64,000 nucleotides of DNA from JAZGGS01 sp963714405 (GTDB taxonomy: Bacteria; Bacteroidota; Ignavibacteria; Ignavibacteriales; Ignavibacteriaceae): positions 1 to 64,000 of the forward strand of contig CAVQOH010000006.1 in assembly GCA_963714405.1 (NCBI GenBank), written 5' to 3'. This document shows, piece by piece, positions 7,950 through 18,285 of this stretch (position 1 is the stretch's first letter; every line of letters begins with the position of its first letter). The notes below the pieces were generated by a model that was given only the letters and a program-made list of their open reading frames with translations, was not told where the DNA came from and ran no database searches. The translations under genes were made by a program, and so were the position numbers.

Positions 7950-10031
7950 TTATTTAATAAGTATTAATTTCTTCGTATCACTAAATCTTTCAGCTTGCAT
8001 TTGATAAAAATAAATACCATTTGAAAGATTGAGGCCATTAAATTCAACTTCATAATTGCCCCTTGGTTTATATTCATTCACTAATGTTTTAATCTCTTTA
8101 CCAACCAAATCATACACTTTGATAATGACAATACAATTTTTAGCAACTGAGTATTTTATTTTTGTATCTGGGTTGAAAGGATTGGGATAGTTCTGGGAAA
8201 GAGAGTAACCATCGACATCCAAAATATTATTGGTAGCTGGGATAAAAGTTATCGCATCGATGCTTTTATAAACTCCACCGCCAATGGTGCCTGCATAGAT
8301 GAATCCATTTATATCGGTGACTAATGCGTTTACAGTTTTGTGAGTTAAACCTTCATTTAATTTGATCCAATTATTACCACTATCGTGAGATACATAAATT
8401 CCCACACCATAAGTCCCGGCATAAATATTACCAGCTAAATCGGTTCCAAATGATCGGACTTCACCGGCATATAATCCATTATTAACCAAATTATTCCAAG
8501 TAATTCCACTATCAGTTGAAACGTATGCCCCATCATATGTTGTTCCAATATAAATATTGCTATTTGCTTCATCATTAAAGATAGTTTCAGGAGATGTTAC
8601 ACTAAATATATTTTCCCAATTATTGCTAGAATCAGGAAGTCTATAAATACCTTGTGAAGTTCCACATAATAAAAAATCATTGAATTTAGAAACGGCTTTA
8701 ATTGTTTGAGTTGGAAGATTATAATTTATATTGACCCAGGTATTTCCTTTATTATAAGATTTATAAACTCCACTTCCATACGTTCCAACATATAAACAGC
8801 TATCAAAAAGTTCCATTGCTTCTATCCTTAAATTAGATAAACCAGAATCCTTCTCTACCCAATTTTGACCGGAATCTTCAGATAAATAGAATCCCTCACT
8901 TGTTGCAACAAAAATATAATTATCACCTGAACAGATAACTGAGCTTACTTTTTTATTAACAAAATTTGAGTATTGCCAATTTGAACCACCGTTACTTGAA
9001 TAGTATAAACCCTGTCCCCAACTACCAGCCCAAATGTTACCCACAGTTGATTTATTCAATGTAGTAATAAAACTATTTTTGGTACCTTCATTCTTGTTTT
9101 GCCAAGTAGTCCCATTATCTGTTGACTTATACATCCCACGTCCCCAATATACACTTCCACCATATAGATTGTTATTAGTATCAATTAATAGCACATTCAA
9201 GCCATTTGCCTCTTGATTAATTACTTCCCAATTATCCCCATAATTAGTCGATCGGAAAAACCCATTCTGGCTTAATGTAAAAACATCCCCGATTAAATTT
9301 TGTTTGATTAAATAGTATTCTTCTGATGGTAAACCATTATTTACAAATTCCCAATTGCCACCACCATCAAGAGATCTGTAAATCCCTATATCAGTTGCTA
9401 CAAAGACAGAATTATTAAATGTTGAGATTGAATTTATTGAATAATCACAAATTATTATTGAATCCCAACTTTGTCCTTCATTAGTTGAAGAATAAATTGT
9501 GCCATCGGGAGAACCGATAAATATCCTATGTTGTGTATTTCGAGCAAATGTATTTATCCATACATTAGATAGATTTGTGGTGAGGCTATTCCAAGTATTC
9601 CCATCATCAATAGATATATATAAACCATTTTGAGTGGAAGCATTTAAAGTGTCACCTCCAAGTAGTAACAAAGTATTTGTTGTTCCAAAATCGTAGTTAG
9701 TTAACCATTCCCAAGAATTTCCATTATCGGTTGAACGGAATAGCCCGTGCGAATTAGCAGCAAAAATGTAATTCTTATTATTAACTAATATTTTATTGGC
9801 ATAAACTCCTTGTGTTAAATTATCAGAGACCAAATTCCAAGATTCACCACCGTCAAGGGATTTATAGATACCATCAAAATAAGTTGAGATATAAATAGTA
9901 TTCGAACTGGGAATAAATATGTCCAAAACATTCGATGCATATGGTCCATTACTTTGCTGCCAAAAATCCTGAGCACTAATTATTGCTGACTTCATTGAAA
10001 TAATGCAAAAGATGATTATTAAATTCTTCAT
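7950..10031 (-). CDS. T9SS-exported Asp-box (BNR) repeat protein carried as an integron cassette
   Basis: About 693 residues. A signal peptide (MKNLIIIFCIISMKSAIISA) is followed by some 14 Asp-box/BNR repeats of the form STDNGxxW and SxDxGxNW, spaced ~40-45 residues, predicting one or two beta-propellers like those of sialidases, Vps10/sortilin and Ycf48-type proteins. The C-terminal ~85 residues form a T9SS sorting domain: NYPNPFNPDTKIKYSVAK, KVYDLVGKEIKTLVNEYKPR and final DTKKLILIK. The start is taken as ATG at 10031; an in-frame GTG lies 6 bases upstream. The gene fills the space between a putative attI core (10053-10059) and attC A (7763-7947) and is oriented as a cassette. Its ligand is unknown. 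Confidence 0.85.
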   Translation of the reverse strand: MKNLIIIFCIISMKSAIISAQDFWQQSNGPYASNVLDIFIPSSNTIYISTYFDGIYKSLDGGESWNLVSDNLTQGVYANKILVNNKNYIFAANSHGLFRSTDNGNSWEWLTNYDFGTTNTLLLLGGDTLNASTQNGLYISIDDGNTWNSLTTNLSNVWINTFARNTQHRIFIGSPDGTIYSSTNEGQSWDSIIICDYSINSISTFNNSVFVATDIGIYRSLDGGGNWEFVNNGLPSEEYYLIKQNLIGDVFTLSQNGFFRSTNYGDNWEVINQEANGLNVLLIDTNNNLYGGSVYWGRGMYKSTDNGTTWQNKNEGTKNSFITTLNKSTVGNIWAGSWGQGLYYSSNGGSNWQYSNFVNKKVSSVICSGDNYIFVATSEGFYLSEDSGQNWVEKDSGLSNLRIEAMELFDSCLYVGTYGSGVYKSYNKGNTWVNINYNLPTQTIKAVSKFNDFLLCGTSQGIYRLPDSSNNWENIFSVTSPETIFNDEANSNIYIGTTYDGAYVSTDSGITWNNLVNNGLYAGEVRSFGTDLAGNIYAGTYGVGIYVSHDSGNNWIKLNEGLTHKTVNALVTDINGFIYAGTIGGGVYKSIDAITFIPATNNILDVDGYSLSQNYPNPFNPDTKIKYSVAKNCIVIIKVYDLVGKEIKTLVNEYKPRGNYEVEFNGLNLSNGIYFYQMQAERFSDTKKLILIK

Positions 10032-10052
10032 ATACACCCTGAAAATATTAAC

Positions 10053-10202
10053 GTATAACTATTACTTATACTGCACGGTATTATTGCTTAAAGAACGTAT
10101 ATCTGCGTGCAGTTGCATATATACATTCCAATTTGATGTAAAACTCTTCTATTTGCAAATATCTTAAACCTGTACTATGCATAAATACGTTCCTTATTCA
10201 TA
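10053..10202 (-). other. Putative attI site between intI and the first cassette
   Basis: On the minus strand GCAGTATAA, a 6-base spacer and GTTATAC precede the cassette gene. GTTATAC deviates from GTTRRRY at one position but equals the inverted partner box of attC A. The same GCAGTATAA at the same distance from a GTTAGGC core occurs at 37775-37796. The rest of the 150 bases contains inverted GCACG/CGTGC words. There is no coding frame. The assignment is by position and motif only. Confidence 0.55.
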
Positions 10203-11156
10203 TCAGTCTAAGGGACTCTTTATCCCAACTCCTCTGTTTAAAACGTGAGTATATATCATCGTTGTTTTCAGACTTTTATGTCCAAGTAATTCCTGTATTG
10301 ATCTAATGTCATATCCATCTTCAAGCAGGTGTGTAGCAAATGAATGACGGAATGTATGAGGACTACCAGGTTTAATTACTCCGCTTTTTCTTATTGCATC
10401 CTTAACTGCTCGCTGTATTGTACTGCTATGTATATGATACCTTATTTTTATACCATTTTCTTTGGAGTAAATATATTTATCAGCTGGAAACGCGTATTGC
10501 CATCCAAATTCCTTGCTTGCATTTGGGTATTTCTTTTTTAGAGCATAAGGAAGAATTGTTTCTCCAGTTCCCTCTTTTAAATCCTTTTTGTGTAATAAGT
10601 AAACATTGTTAAGATGAGCTTTTAAATCCGCAACAATTGAAACTGGTAGTACTGTTATTCTATCCTGCTCGCCTTTTCCATCCCGAACAACTATCTGTTT
10701 ATAATCAAAATCTATATCTTTTATTCTCAATCTTAATCCTTCGGTTAATCTAAGTCCACTGCCATATAATAACGAGATGATAATTTTCGGTAATCCGCTA
10801 AGGTGTTGTAATATATTATTTACTTCACGTTTAGAAAATACCAGTGGGAGATGTTTAACCCTGGATACCCTCTTTATTTCTTTTATCCAGCCAACATCCT
10901 TTTTCAATACATTTTTGTACAAAAAGAGAATTGCTTGCATTGCCTGGTTTTGCGTTGCCGAGGATACCTTGTGATTTGTTGCAAGATTATTTAGAAATGC
11001 TTTTATTTCTTCAGCACCCATATCTTTTGGATGCCGTTTGTTGTGGAAGAGAATAAATCTCTTTATCCAGCTAAGGTAAGTTTTTTCTGTCCTTAAACTA
11101 TAGTGATTCGTTCTAAGTTCAGTTATAACTTTATTTAATAGTTTTTCTTCAGCCAA
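10203..11156 (-). CDS. intI: Integron integrase IntI (tyrosine recombinase)
   Basis: 317 residues. The tyrosine-recombinase catalytic set is visible: Arg in GSGLRLTEGLRL, HTFRHSFATHLLEDG, LLGHKSLKTTMIYTHV with the nucleophilic Tyr, and an ending GVGIKSPLD very like IntI1. The stretch around residues 195-235 (LPYALKKKYPNASKEFGWQY) corresponds to the extra helix region that separates IntI proteins from XerC/D and phage integrases (IntI1 has LPDALERKYPRAG here). IntI recombines single-stranded folded attC sites with attI to insert or shuffle cassettes. The start is TTG at 11156, because an in-frame TAA lies directly upstream and no ATG fits. Its 3' end faces the cassette, opposite to class 1 integrons. 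Confidence 0.9.
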   Translation of the reverse strand: MAEEKLLNKVITELRTNHYSLRTEKTYLSWIKRFILFHNKRHPKDMGAEEIKAFLNNLATNHKVSSATQNQAMQAILFLYKNVLKKDVGWIKEIKRVSRVKHLPLVFSKREVNNILQHLSGLPKIIISLLYGSGLRLTEGLRLRIKDIDFDYKQIVVRDGKGEQDRITVLPVSIVADLKAHLNNVYLLHKKDLKEGTGETILPYALKKKYPNASKEFGWQYAFPADKYIYSKENGIKIRYHIHSSTIQRAVKDAIRKSGVIKPGSPHTFRHSFATHLLEDGYDIRSIQELLGHKSLKTTMIYTHVLNRGVGIKSPLD

Positions 11157-11630
11157 TTATGCCCCGTACATAATAAAAGCAAATAAGAATTAACTAATTT
11201 CATCTCCGGCTAATCCATACCACCAAATCAGGACATTCCCCAGCCAGTTTTACAGTTATTCGGAAAGGGGCTTACATATTGTCAATATTAAATTAAAGTA
11301 AAATTGCTCCAAGTTCAATCAATTATTAAAAAATGACGAGGAATAATAATGTACTTCACTATTCTGAAGACTCACCGAAGATTTTTTAGGTTCAATTCGT
11401 TATCTCTCCACCATTATTGAAATTAAAACTTTTTTTCCTTCCAAATTATTTGTTATTCTGCAAAATAAATATATCCCATTCATTACTCTCAAAATTTATC
11501 AATAATCGTTAAATAAGTTACGATTCCTAGACAAAACATCTTGATATTCAGACTCTTTTATCCTATTTTACTGATAACAATTATTGAATTCAGTAAATTT
11601 ATTTTATATAACAAATAACGAGGGTTTTAT
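11157..11630. other. Divergent intergenic region between intI and the fasciclin gene
   Basis: About 470 AT-rich bases without a gene. It must contain the promoter of intI (leftward) and of the fasciclin lipoprotein (rightward). I could not identify a LexA box or other operator with confidence. Confidence 0.5.
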
Positions 11631-12188
11631 ATGAAACAATTGCTTTTAACTTTCAGCATAATCACTTCCCTTTTCTTATTAATTTCCTGTGGAGAAAAAC
11701 AATCGGATTCTTCCGGTGAAAGTACCAATTTTGAAAACTTACATGGGCAGGCAGGAGTTGTTGATGAGGACTCAAAAGCAAACATTCTTCAAATTGCAAT
11801 TGGTTCTCCGGATCATTCAACACTTGTTGCAGGTGTACAAGCGGCTGAATTAGAAAATGTTTTAGTAAATCCGGGTCCCTTAACGGTTTTCGCACCCACT
11901 AATACTGCATTTAATAAGTTACCGGAAGGTACACTTGATGAACTGCTACAGCCAGAAAATAAAAATAAACTTGCAAAAATTATCACATCGCATGCTGCAC
12001 CAGGCACATTTGGTTTAAATCTTTTAAAAGATGGTTCTAAAATTTATATGGCAACAGGACAATACCTTGATGTGGTTGTAAAAGATGGGGAAACATACGT
12101 AAACGGTTCAAAAATATTAGCTAGTGTAGATGCTTCAAATGGAATTGTGCATATAATTGATGATGTTTTCCTCTTTGCTGCTGAATAG
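11631..12188 (+). CDS. Fasciclin (FAS1) domain lipoprotein
   Basis: 185 residues. A lipoprotein signal peptide ends at LFLLISCGEK (Cys about residue 21). One FAS1 domain follows, with H1-like FAPTNTAFNKLPEGTLDELL, then ITSHAAPG and an H2-like end IVHIIDDVFLF. FAS1 domains mediate adhesion or bind small ligands; in bacteria they are secreted or membrane anchored. GAGGG at 11620-11624 is a usable ribosome site. A strong terminator follows directly, so it is a single-gene unit. Confidence 0.88.
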   Translation: MKQLLLTFSIITSLFLLISCGEKQSDSSGESTNFENLHGQAGVVDEDSKANILQIAIGSPDHSTLVAGVQAAELENVLVNPGPLTVFAPTNTAFNKLPEGTLDELLQPENKNKLAKIITSHAAPGTFGLNLLKDGSKIYMATGQYLDVVVKDGETYVNGSKILASVDASNGIVHIIDDVFLFAAE

Positions 12189-12196
12189 GATTTCTA

Positions 12197-12229
12197 AAAT
12201 TCCCCGTTGGCTTTCAGCGGGGAATTTTT
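12197..12229 (+). terminator. Rho-independent terminator of the fasciclin gene
   Basis: AAATTCCCCG pairs with CGGGGAATTT around an 11-base loop, ending in TTTTT. Confidence 0.9.
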
Positions 12230-12373
12230 CCAATATTACGTTTCTTTTAAATAGTAAAATCAATTATTTAAGTCATCGATTTCCTTCACTCACTTTTTAG
12301 CAAACGTAAAGCTTGCTTTCTTAAAAATTATTACCATATTTGTGCCTTCATTTTTTTATATATTGAGAATTTA

Positions 12374-14179
12374 ATGAAACAGATACGAAACATAGCAATT
12401 ATAGCACATGTGGATCACGGCAAAACAACTTTAGTTGATGAATTACTGAAGCAAAATAATGTGTTTAGAAAAAACCAGGTAGTTCAGGAAAGATTTTTAG
12501 ATTCAAACGATCTTGAAAGAGAACGCGGAATTACGATTCTTTCAAAGAATATTAGTATACCGTACAAAAATGTGAAAATTAATATCATAGATACACCGGG
12601 TCATGCAGATTTCGGAGGAGAAGTTGAACGTGTTTTGAAAATGGCAGATGGTGTTTTACTTTTGGTTGATTCATTTGAAGGACCCATGCCTCAAACAAGA
12701 TTTGTATTGGAAAAAGCACTACATCTTCACCTAAAACCAATAATTGTTATAAATAAGATAGACAGACCTGATAATCGCCCTGCAGAAGTTCTGGATGAAA
12801 TTTATGATCTGTTTATCGATTTACAAGCTGATGATGAACAACTTGAATTTCCCGTAGTTTTTGCAAGTGGCAGAAACGGCTGGGCTGTTACAAATCTGGA
12901 CGATGAAAGAAAAAATCTTGTGCCACTTCTGGATGTTATAATTAAAAAGATTCCTCAGCCAAAGTTTGATAAAGGTACCACACAAATGCTTGTAACCACG
13001 TTAGATTATAATGATTACGTTGGGAGAATTGGCATTGGTAGAGTTTTCCGTGGAACATTAAAAAAAGAGAACGCCCTCAGCATAATAAAAAGAGACGGTA
13101 CTGTTCACAATATTTCAATCAAACAACTTTCAACTTTTGAAGGACTTGAAAGAAAAGATGTTGAGGAAGTTACCACCGGAGATATCTGTGCTTTAGTAGG
13201 AATAGATGATATTGATATTGGCGATACAATTGCAGATTCAGAAAATCCGGAACCACTGCCAATAATCTCAATTGATGAACCAACGGTAAGTATGAACTTT
13301 ACTGTTAATACGTCCCCATTCTACGGTAAGGAAGGTAAATATGTTACTTCACGGCATTTACGAGAAAGATTATATAAAGAATTAAAGCAAAATGTTGCAT
13401 TGCAGGTTGAAGAAACAAACTCACCCGATACTTATAAAATTTCAGGAAGGGGGATATTGCATTTATCAATTTTAATTGAAAATATGCGCCGCGAAGGTTA
13501 TGAACTTGCAGTGGGTCCTCCAAAAGTTATTTACAAAGAAATAGATGGCAAAAAGGCTGAACCTATAGAAATACTAACCGTTGATGTTCCGCAGGAACAC
13601 AGTGGAAAAGTGATTGAACTTGTTGGGCAGCGCAGGGGTGAAATGGTAAAGATGGAACAGAAAGGTTCTCTTACTTCAATTGAATTTCATATCCCTTCAA
13701 GAGGATTAATGGGTTTACGAAACCGCATACTTACTGCAACTTCTGGTGAAGGCATTATGCATCACCGGTTTTACCAGTATGAATATTTTAAAGGATCAAT
13801 ACCCCAAAGACAAAACGGTGTGCTTATCTCTATGCATGATGGTTTATCAACGGCTTATGCAATAAACTCGTTACAAGATAGAGGCAAATTTTTTATTGAT
13901 CCCGGTGATAACATATACCGTGGGCAGATTGTGGGTGAATACAATAAGGATACCGATATAGAAGTTCATGTGCAGCGTGGTAAAAAACTTACAAATATGA
14001 GAGCTTCCGGCTCAGATAAAGCAGTTAAAATTGCACCTGCTATTAAATTTAGTTTAGAAGAAAATCTGGAATATATTAAAGATGATGAACTTGTTGAAGT
14101 TACCCCTAAATCAATAAGGATAAGAAAGCAATATCTTGATCCGACAGAAAGAAAAAGATTTAACTTGAAGAAAATCTAG
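12374..14179 (+). CDS. typA: Ribosome-associated translational GTPase TypA/BipA
   Basis: 601 residues, close to E. coli BipA (607). GTPase motifs are intact: AHVDHGKTTL (11-20), RGITI (51-55), DTPGHADFGGEVERVL (73-88) and NKID (127-130). A beta-barrel domain 2, an EF-G-like domain (YKISGRGILHLSILIENMRR) and the BipA-specific C-terminal domain (RGKKLTNMRASGSDKA) follow. TypA binds the 70S ribosome near the EF-G site and aids 50S assembly and stress adaptation, especially in the cold. The frame is unbroken, in contrast to neighbouring genes. Confidence 0.96.
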   Translation: MKQIRNIAIIAHVDHGKTTLVDELLKQNNVFRKNQVVQERFLDSNDLERERGITILSKNISIPYKNVKINIIDTPGHADFGGEVERVLKMADGVLLLVDSFEGPMPQTRFVLEKALHLHLKPIIVINKIDRPDNRPAEVLDEIYDLFIDLQADDEQLEFPVVFASGRNGWAVTNLDDERKNLVPLLDVIIKKIPQPKFDKGTTQMLVTTLDYNDYVGRIGIGRVFRGTLKKENALSIIKRDGTVHNISIKQLSTFEGLERKDVEEVTTGDICALVGIDDIDIGDTIADSENPEPLPIISIDEPTVSMNFTVNTSPFYGKEGKYVTSRHLRERLYKELKQNVALQVEETNSPDTYKISGRGILHLSILIENMRREGYELAVGPPKVIYKEIDGKKAEPIEILTVDVPQEHSGKVIELVGQRRGEMVKMEQKGSLTSIEFHIPSRGLMGLRNRILTATSGEGIMHHRFYQYEYFKGSIPQRQNGVLISMHDGLSTAYAINSLQDRGKFFIDPGDNIYRGQIVGEYNKDTDIEVHVQRGKKLTNMRASGSDKAVKIAPAIKFSLEENLEYIKDDELVEVTPKSIRIRKQYLDPTERKRFNLKKI

Positions 14180-14341
14180 CAATTTTGGAATAGTTTTATC
14201 ATTTGTATCATCATGACAGTGAGGTATTTCATAAAACCTCTTTCCCGCAGGTTTCCATTGTTCTGTACACATTTTCATTTACAGGTTTTTTATGGATAAA
14301 AATCAAAGTAACGATATCCCTATAGTCAGTTATACCTTAGA

Positions 14342-14380
14342 CAAAAAAAAAGCACACATGCACGTTCACAAGTGTGCCCT
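14342..14380 (-). terminator. Rho-independent terminator of the Vps10-like gene
   Basis: On the minus strand GCACAC pairs with GTGTGC across a 15-base loop and is followed by a run of nine or more T. It lies about 20 bases past the stop at 14398. Confidence 0.8.
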
Positions 14381-14397
14381 TTTGAATCATCTCTTAA

Positions 14398-17300
14398 TTA
14401 ATTATTATCATATTCTTCACGGGTGATGGTAGTAATTTCATTTAAACCGGAATTTTTTAACCTTGAATTTATTTTAGGTAATTCATCATTCAATATTAGT
14501 TCCACTTGTTTTTTATATTGCAGATAAACACCTTCAAGCAAGGTTAATCTCTCAATTTGCGAATTGGTTGGTTTACCTGAATAATTAATTATTCCTGCAT
14601 AAATATCACCAATTTTTTCTGCTAACCTAATCTGCCCTGAAATTCTGTGAGGACTAGTCGCCACAAGTTCTTTATGCATTTTTTCCAGTTGTTCTGATAA
14701 TAATTTCAATTCATCTGCAAATTCTTCCTCTTCAATTTTATTTACTGATTCATCTATTTTTTCTTTAAGATTAGTAACCTGCTTATCTGTGAATGAAACA
14801 TCTTCAAGTAGATTATATGCATGATTAAGAGTTTCATACTGCAATTGCATATCTTCTTTAGAGTGTATTGTATTTGGATCAGTTTGAAGAATCATTTTCC
14901 CTTCATACACTTTTTCATCTTTTTTAATTTTTATTGTGTATTCACCAGGTGGAAAAGTTGGACCGAAAGCTGTCCTAAACGCCAAAAGTGGAGAAGAAGC
15001 TTTTACTTTCGGAGGTTTTTTTCTAACTACCCATCTAACTCGGTTTATTCCTTTTTTCTTGCCTGCGGGGAGAGTTTTTACCAGTTCTCCATTTGAGTTA
15101 TAAATCTCTATTAGACATATCACCAAATATATGGCGTTTTTTAAGATAGTAAGTTATTTCAGCAGCAGTAGTTGGATTGCTTCCAAAAAATTCATGATCT
15201 CCGGAAATTCCGTAAGAGAATCTTGGATTAGTAATTGTATATGGTTCTGCAGGAAAAATAGTTATATCTGATTCAATAACTTCATTAGTTAATAAACGAA
15301 ACGGGGTGATATCATCAATAATTAAAACTCCCCTTCCATGGGTTCCTATTACTAAATCATTTTCAGTTGGATGAATAACCATTTCGTAAATTGGAACTTT
15401 TGGAGTATTACCTTCAAAGCGTACCCATTGATTTCCGCCATCGAGTGTGATATATAAACCGTATTCTGTTCCTAAAAAAAGCAAATTTGGATTTATAAAA
15501 TCTTCTACTATAGTTCTCGCAAATCCTTCAATTGATTCAGTCAGCTAATGAACTCCAGGATTTTCCCAGATCTGTAGTTTTATAAATGTAAACATTTTTA
15601 TCACCATTTCGGTGTCCATCAAAAACAACGTAAGCTGTGTTTTCATCATAATTACTTGCAGCAACTTTTGAACACCAGGTATTTTTTGGAAGATCAGGAA
15701 TGTTTGATGTTACATCATTCCAGTTTTTTCCATCATTATTTGTAACATGCAAGATTTCCGTCATCTGTTCCTGCCCAGATAATTTTACTGAGTCTTTTGG
15801 TGATTCACTAATTGTATAAATTGTACAATGATTTTCTGCGGTAGAATTATCAATTGTTAATCCACCAGATTCTTCCTGTTTTTGTTTTTCAGGATCGTTA
15901 GTTGTTAAATCCGGTGAAAGCTTTTCCCAGGAATCTCCTCGATTGGTTGTTCTGTATAAGATATTGTGAACCAACATATAAAACGCCTTCATTTGTTGGC
16001 GAAAAGGTAATTGGTGTATCCCAATTAAATCTTAATTTTTCATCCGGATCATCTGAAAATGGTTTTATTTCTTTTATCTGGCGTGTATCTTTGTAAAAGC
16101 GCATCAAATTGCCACCTTGGTATTGCCAGTACAGAATATTTTCATCAGCAGGATCGGGTAAAACATTAAAACCATCACCGTAACCTACTTTATGCCAATC
16201 CTGAATTTGTTATTCCACCAAGACTTTCTGAAGGACCTACCCATGAACCGTTATCCTGCAAACCACCATAAACATTGTATGGCTTTTGATTATCAACAGC
16301 AATATGATAAAACTGAGAAACAGGAAGATTTTGTGCATGTAGCCACGTGCTTCCACTATCATAAGAAATATAAAATCCACCATCCGTTCCAAGATAAATA
16401 TGAGAATTGTTATTCGGATTTATCCACATTGCATGAAGATCAGAATGAACATTTCCACCTTCAACAAAGGGTAATGTAAATGAATATCCTCCATCATCAC
16501 TGACCCAAAGAGTAAATCCTGGTTTATAAATTCTATTTGTATCAACAGGATCAGCAATAAGTAATGAAAAGTAAAATGGTCTTTCACCAACCAGCGGTGA
16601 TCTTGTTTTTAGCTCCCAGTTTTTTCCACCATCAGAAGAACGGTACAATCCTGTTTTTTCAGATTCAATTGATGTATAAATTACATTAGGATCAGCTTGT
16701 GAAAAAGCAACTGCAATTCTTCCCAAGTTCATCATACTCGGTTTCAACTTCTACTATTTCCCATGTTGCTCCACCATCTTCAGTTCTGTAAAGATTGCTT
16801 CCCGGTCCTCCTGATCTGAAAGTATAAGGTTTTCTTTGAAAGTCCCACATTCCTGCATAAAGTATATCCGGATTAGCTGGATGCATTGTTAAATCTGCAC
16901 AACCTGTATTTTCATCTACAAAAAGAATTTTCTGCCAGCTCTTTCCTCCATCTGTAGTTTTGAAAACTCCTCTATCTTCATTCGGTGCCCAAATTCCACC
17001 GAGTGCAGCAACATAAACTTCATCTGCTATTATCAGGATTGATAATAATTTTTGAAATATGATCAGTTTCTTTCAATCCAACAATTTCCCAATCATCTCC
17101 GCCATTAGTTGTTTTGTAAAGTCCATTACCAACTCCTATGCTGTTGCGTGTCCATGGTTCACCAGTACCAACCCAAACAGTTTCTTTATGTTACTCTGGT
17201 CAATTGCAATTGCACCGATGATTTGAATTTCATCTTCAAAAACATCTTTAAATGTTGTTCCACCGTTAGTGCTTTTCCACAATCCACCGCTTGCTGCGCC

Positions 17301-17493
17301 AACATAAACTAAACGGGATCATCAATCAATGCATCGATTGCTGAAATACGCCCACTCATAACAGCAGGACCAATATGTCTGGCTCTTAATCTCCCCAAAG
17401 AAACTTGGTTTTATACTTTTTAATTTGTGCATCAGCATTTGAAATACTTAAAATGAAAAAGCCGAAGCACAAAAATGTTATTGTTCTTTTCAT
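14398..17493 (-). pseudogene. Vps10/sortilin-like Asp-box protein, broken by many frameshifts
   Basis: From the start at 17493 (signal peptide MKRTITFLCFGFFILSISNA, GGAG ribosome site) a protein of about 1030 residues can be followed through at least seven frame changes: N-terminus at ~17390-17493, then 16692-16886, 16190-16747, 15898-16107, 15537-15992, 15098-15484 and 14398-15126. It contains repeated Asp-box motifs (YRTEDGGATWE, YRSSDGGKNWE, YKTTDLGKSWS) forming a large propeller, as in Vps10/sortilin-type and exo-xyloglucanase-like proteins of Bacteroidota. A small Ig-like domain (FPPGEYTIKIKKDEKVYEGK) and a helical tail with coiled-coil character close it. No T9SS sorting domain is present. 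The gene starts 5 bases after its upstream neighbour and forms an operon with it. The breaks are probably sequence errors. Confidence 0.65.
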
Positions 17494-17498
17494 TTTAA

Positions 17499-18285
17499 TT
17501 ACTCCGGATTTTCACCGGATTCAACGTCTTTTTCAATTTCAACATCTACAGAATCCACAGGAGCAGTTACTTCAGGCATATCAAAAATTGAATCATCTAT
17601 TTCAACATTGTAAATAATTTCATCAAAAACCATTTGCATAACTGTTTCTCCATCTGACTTTTGTTTCAATTGAAAAAGGGCTTAACATTTCATCAACATA
17701 TTTATAGTTGCTGAAAATTGTTTCTGCTTCAGTATCCACACCCTGCACTTTCATTCTTGATTTAGATTTTAGAAGCACATATTCTTCAGAATCAATGTAA
17801 GAAGTAATAACATCACCATTTGGTCTCGTAAGTTTAAGAACGATATACTTCAATATCATCAATTTCCTCTGTTCCAATAAGCTCAAGCTGCATAACCTTT
17901 TTCTTTATAATTGTAAAATATACCGTCATAATCTGCCTGCAGTGAAATTCTATCTGCAATTTCTTCTGTCATTGGCTGCGGATCGGAATTTCCGATAAAC
18001 GGATTAATTGTCCATCCTGTTTCTCCATCAAACGCAGTTATTATTTCCATTCCCTGGAAAGCAGCTTCTGATTTGAATGACATTGGTCTTTTATGATAAT
18101 GAGGTAAAAGGAATTTCAAATTGTCCCTGTATAATTTTACCTTTTGTACTGAATGTTTCTGTTGCTAGAAGTTTTTCCTGCCCGATTACTTCAAAATGCT
18201 GAGTCAAAATATCATCAACTGATTGTGAAAATGATTGAGAATAAAATAATACAAATAACAATGCTGGAATTATTATAGTTTTCAT
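17499..18285 (-). pseudogene. Outer-membrane lipoprotein-sorting (LolA-like) protein, frameshifted
   Basis: Four consecutive frames make one protein of about 260 residues. A signal peptide (MKTIIIPALLFVLFYSQSFS) leads into VDDILTQHFEVIGQEKLLAT, then ITAFDGETGWTINPFIGNSD, KLTRPNGDVITSYIDSEEYV and a tail ending in ESGENPE, stop at 17499. This matches the periplasmic LolA/LppX-fold outer-membrane lipoprotein-sorting family common in Bacteroidota. Frame changes lie near 18125, 17885 and 17665. It is followed after 5 bases by the Vps10-like gene on the same strand. The likely role is binding a lipid or lipoprotein in the periplasm; the partner is unknown. Confidence 0.6.

Noticed and set aside
9034..9216. 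Plus-strand frame inside the cassette T9SS gene
   Set aside because: Shadow of the Asp-box gene on the other strand, like similar frames inside intI, korA, the TonB receptor and nqrB.
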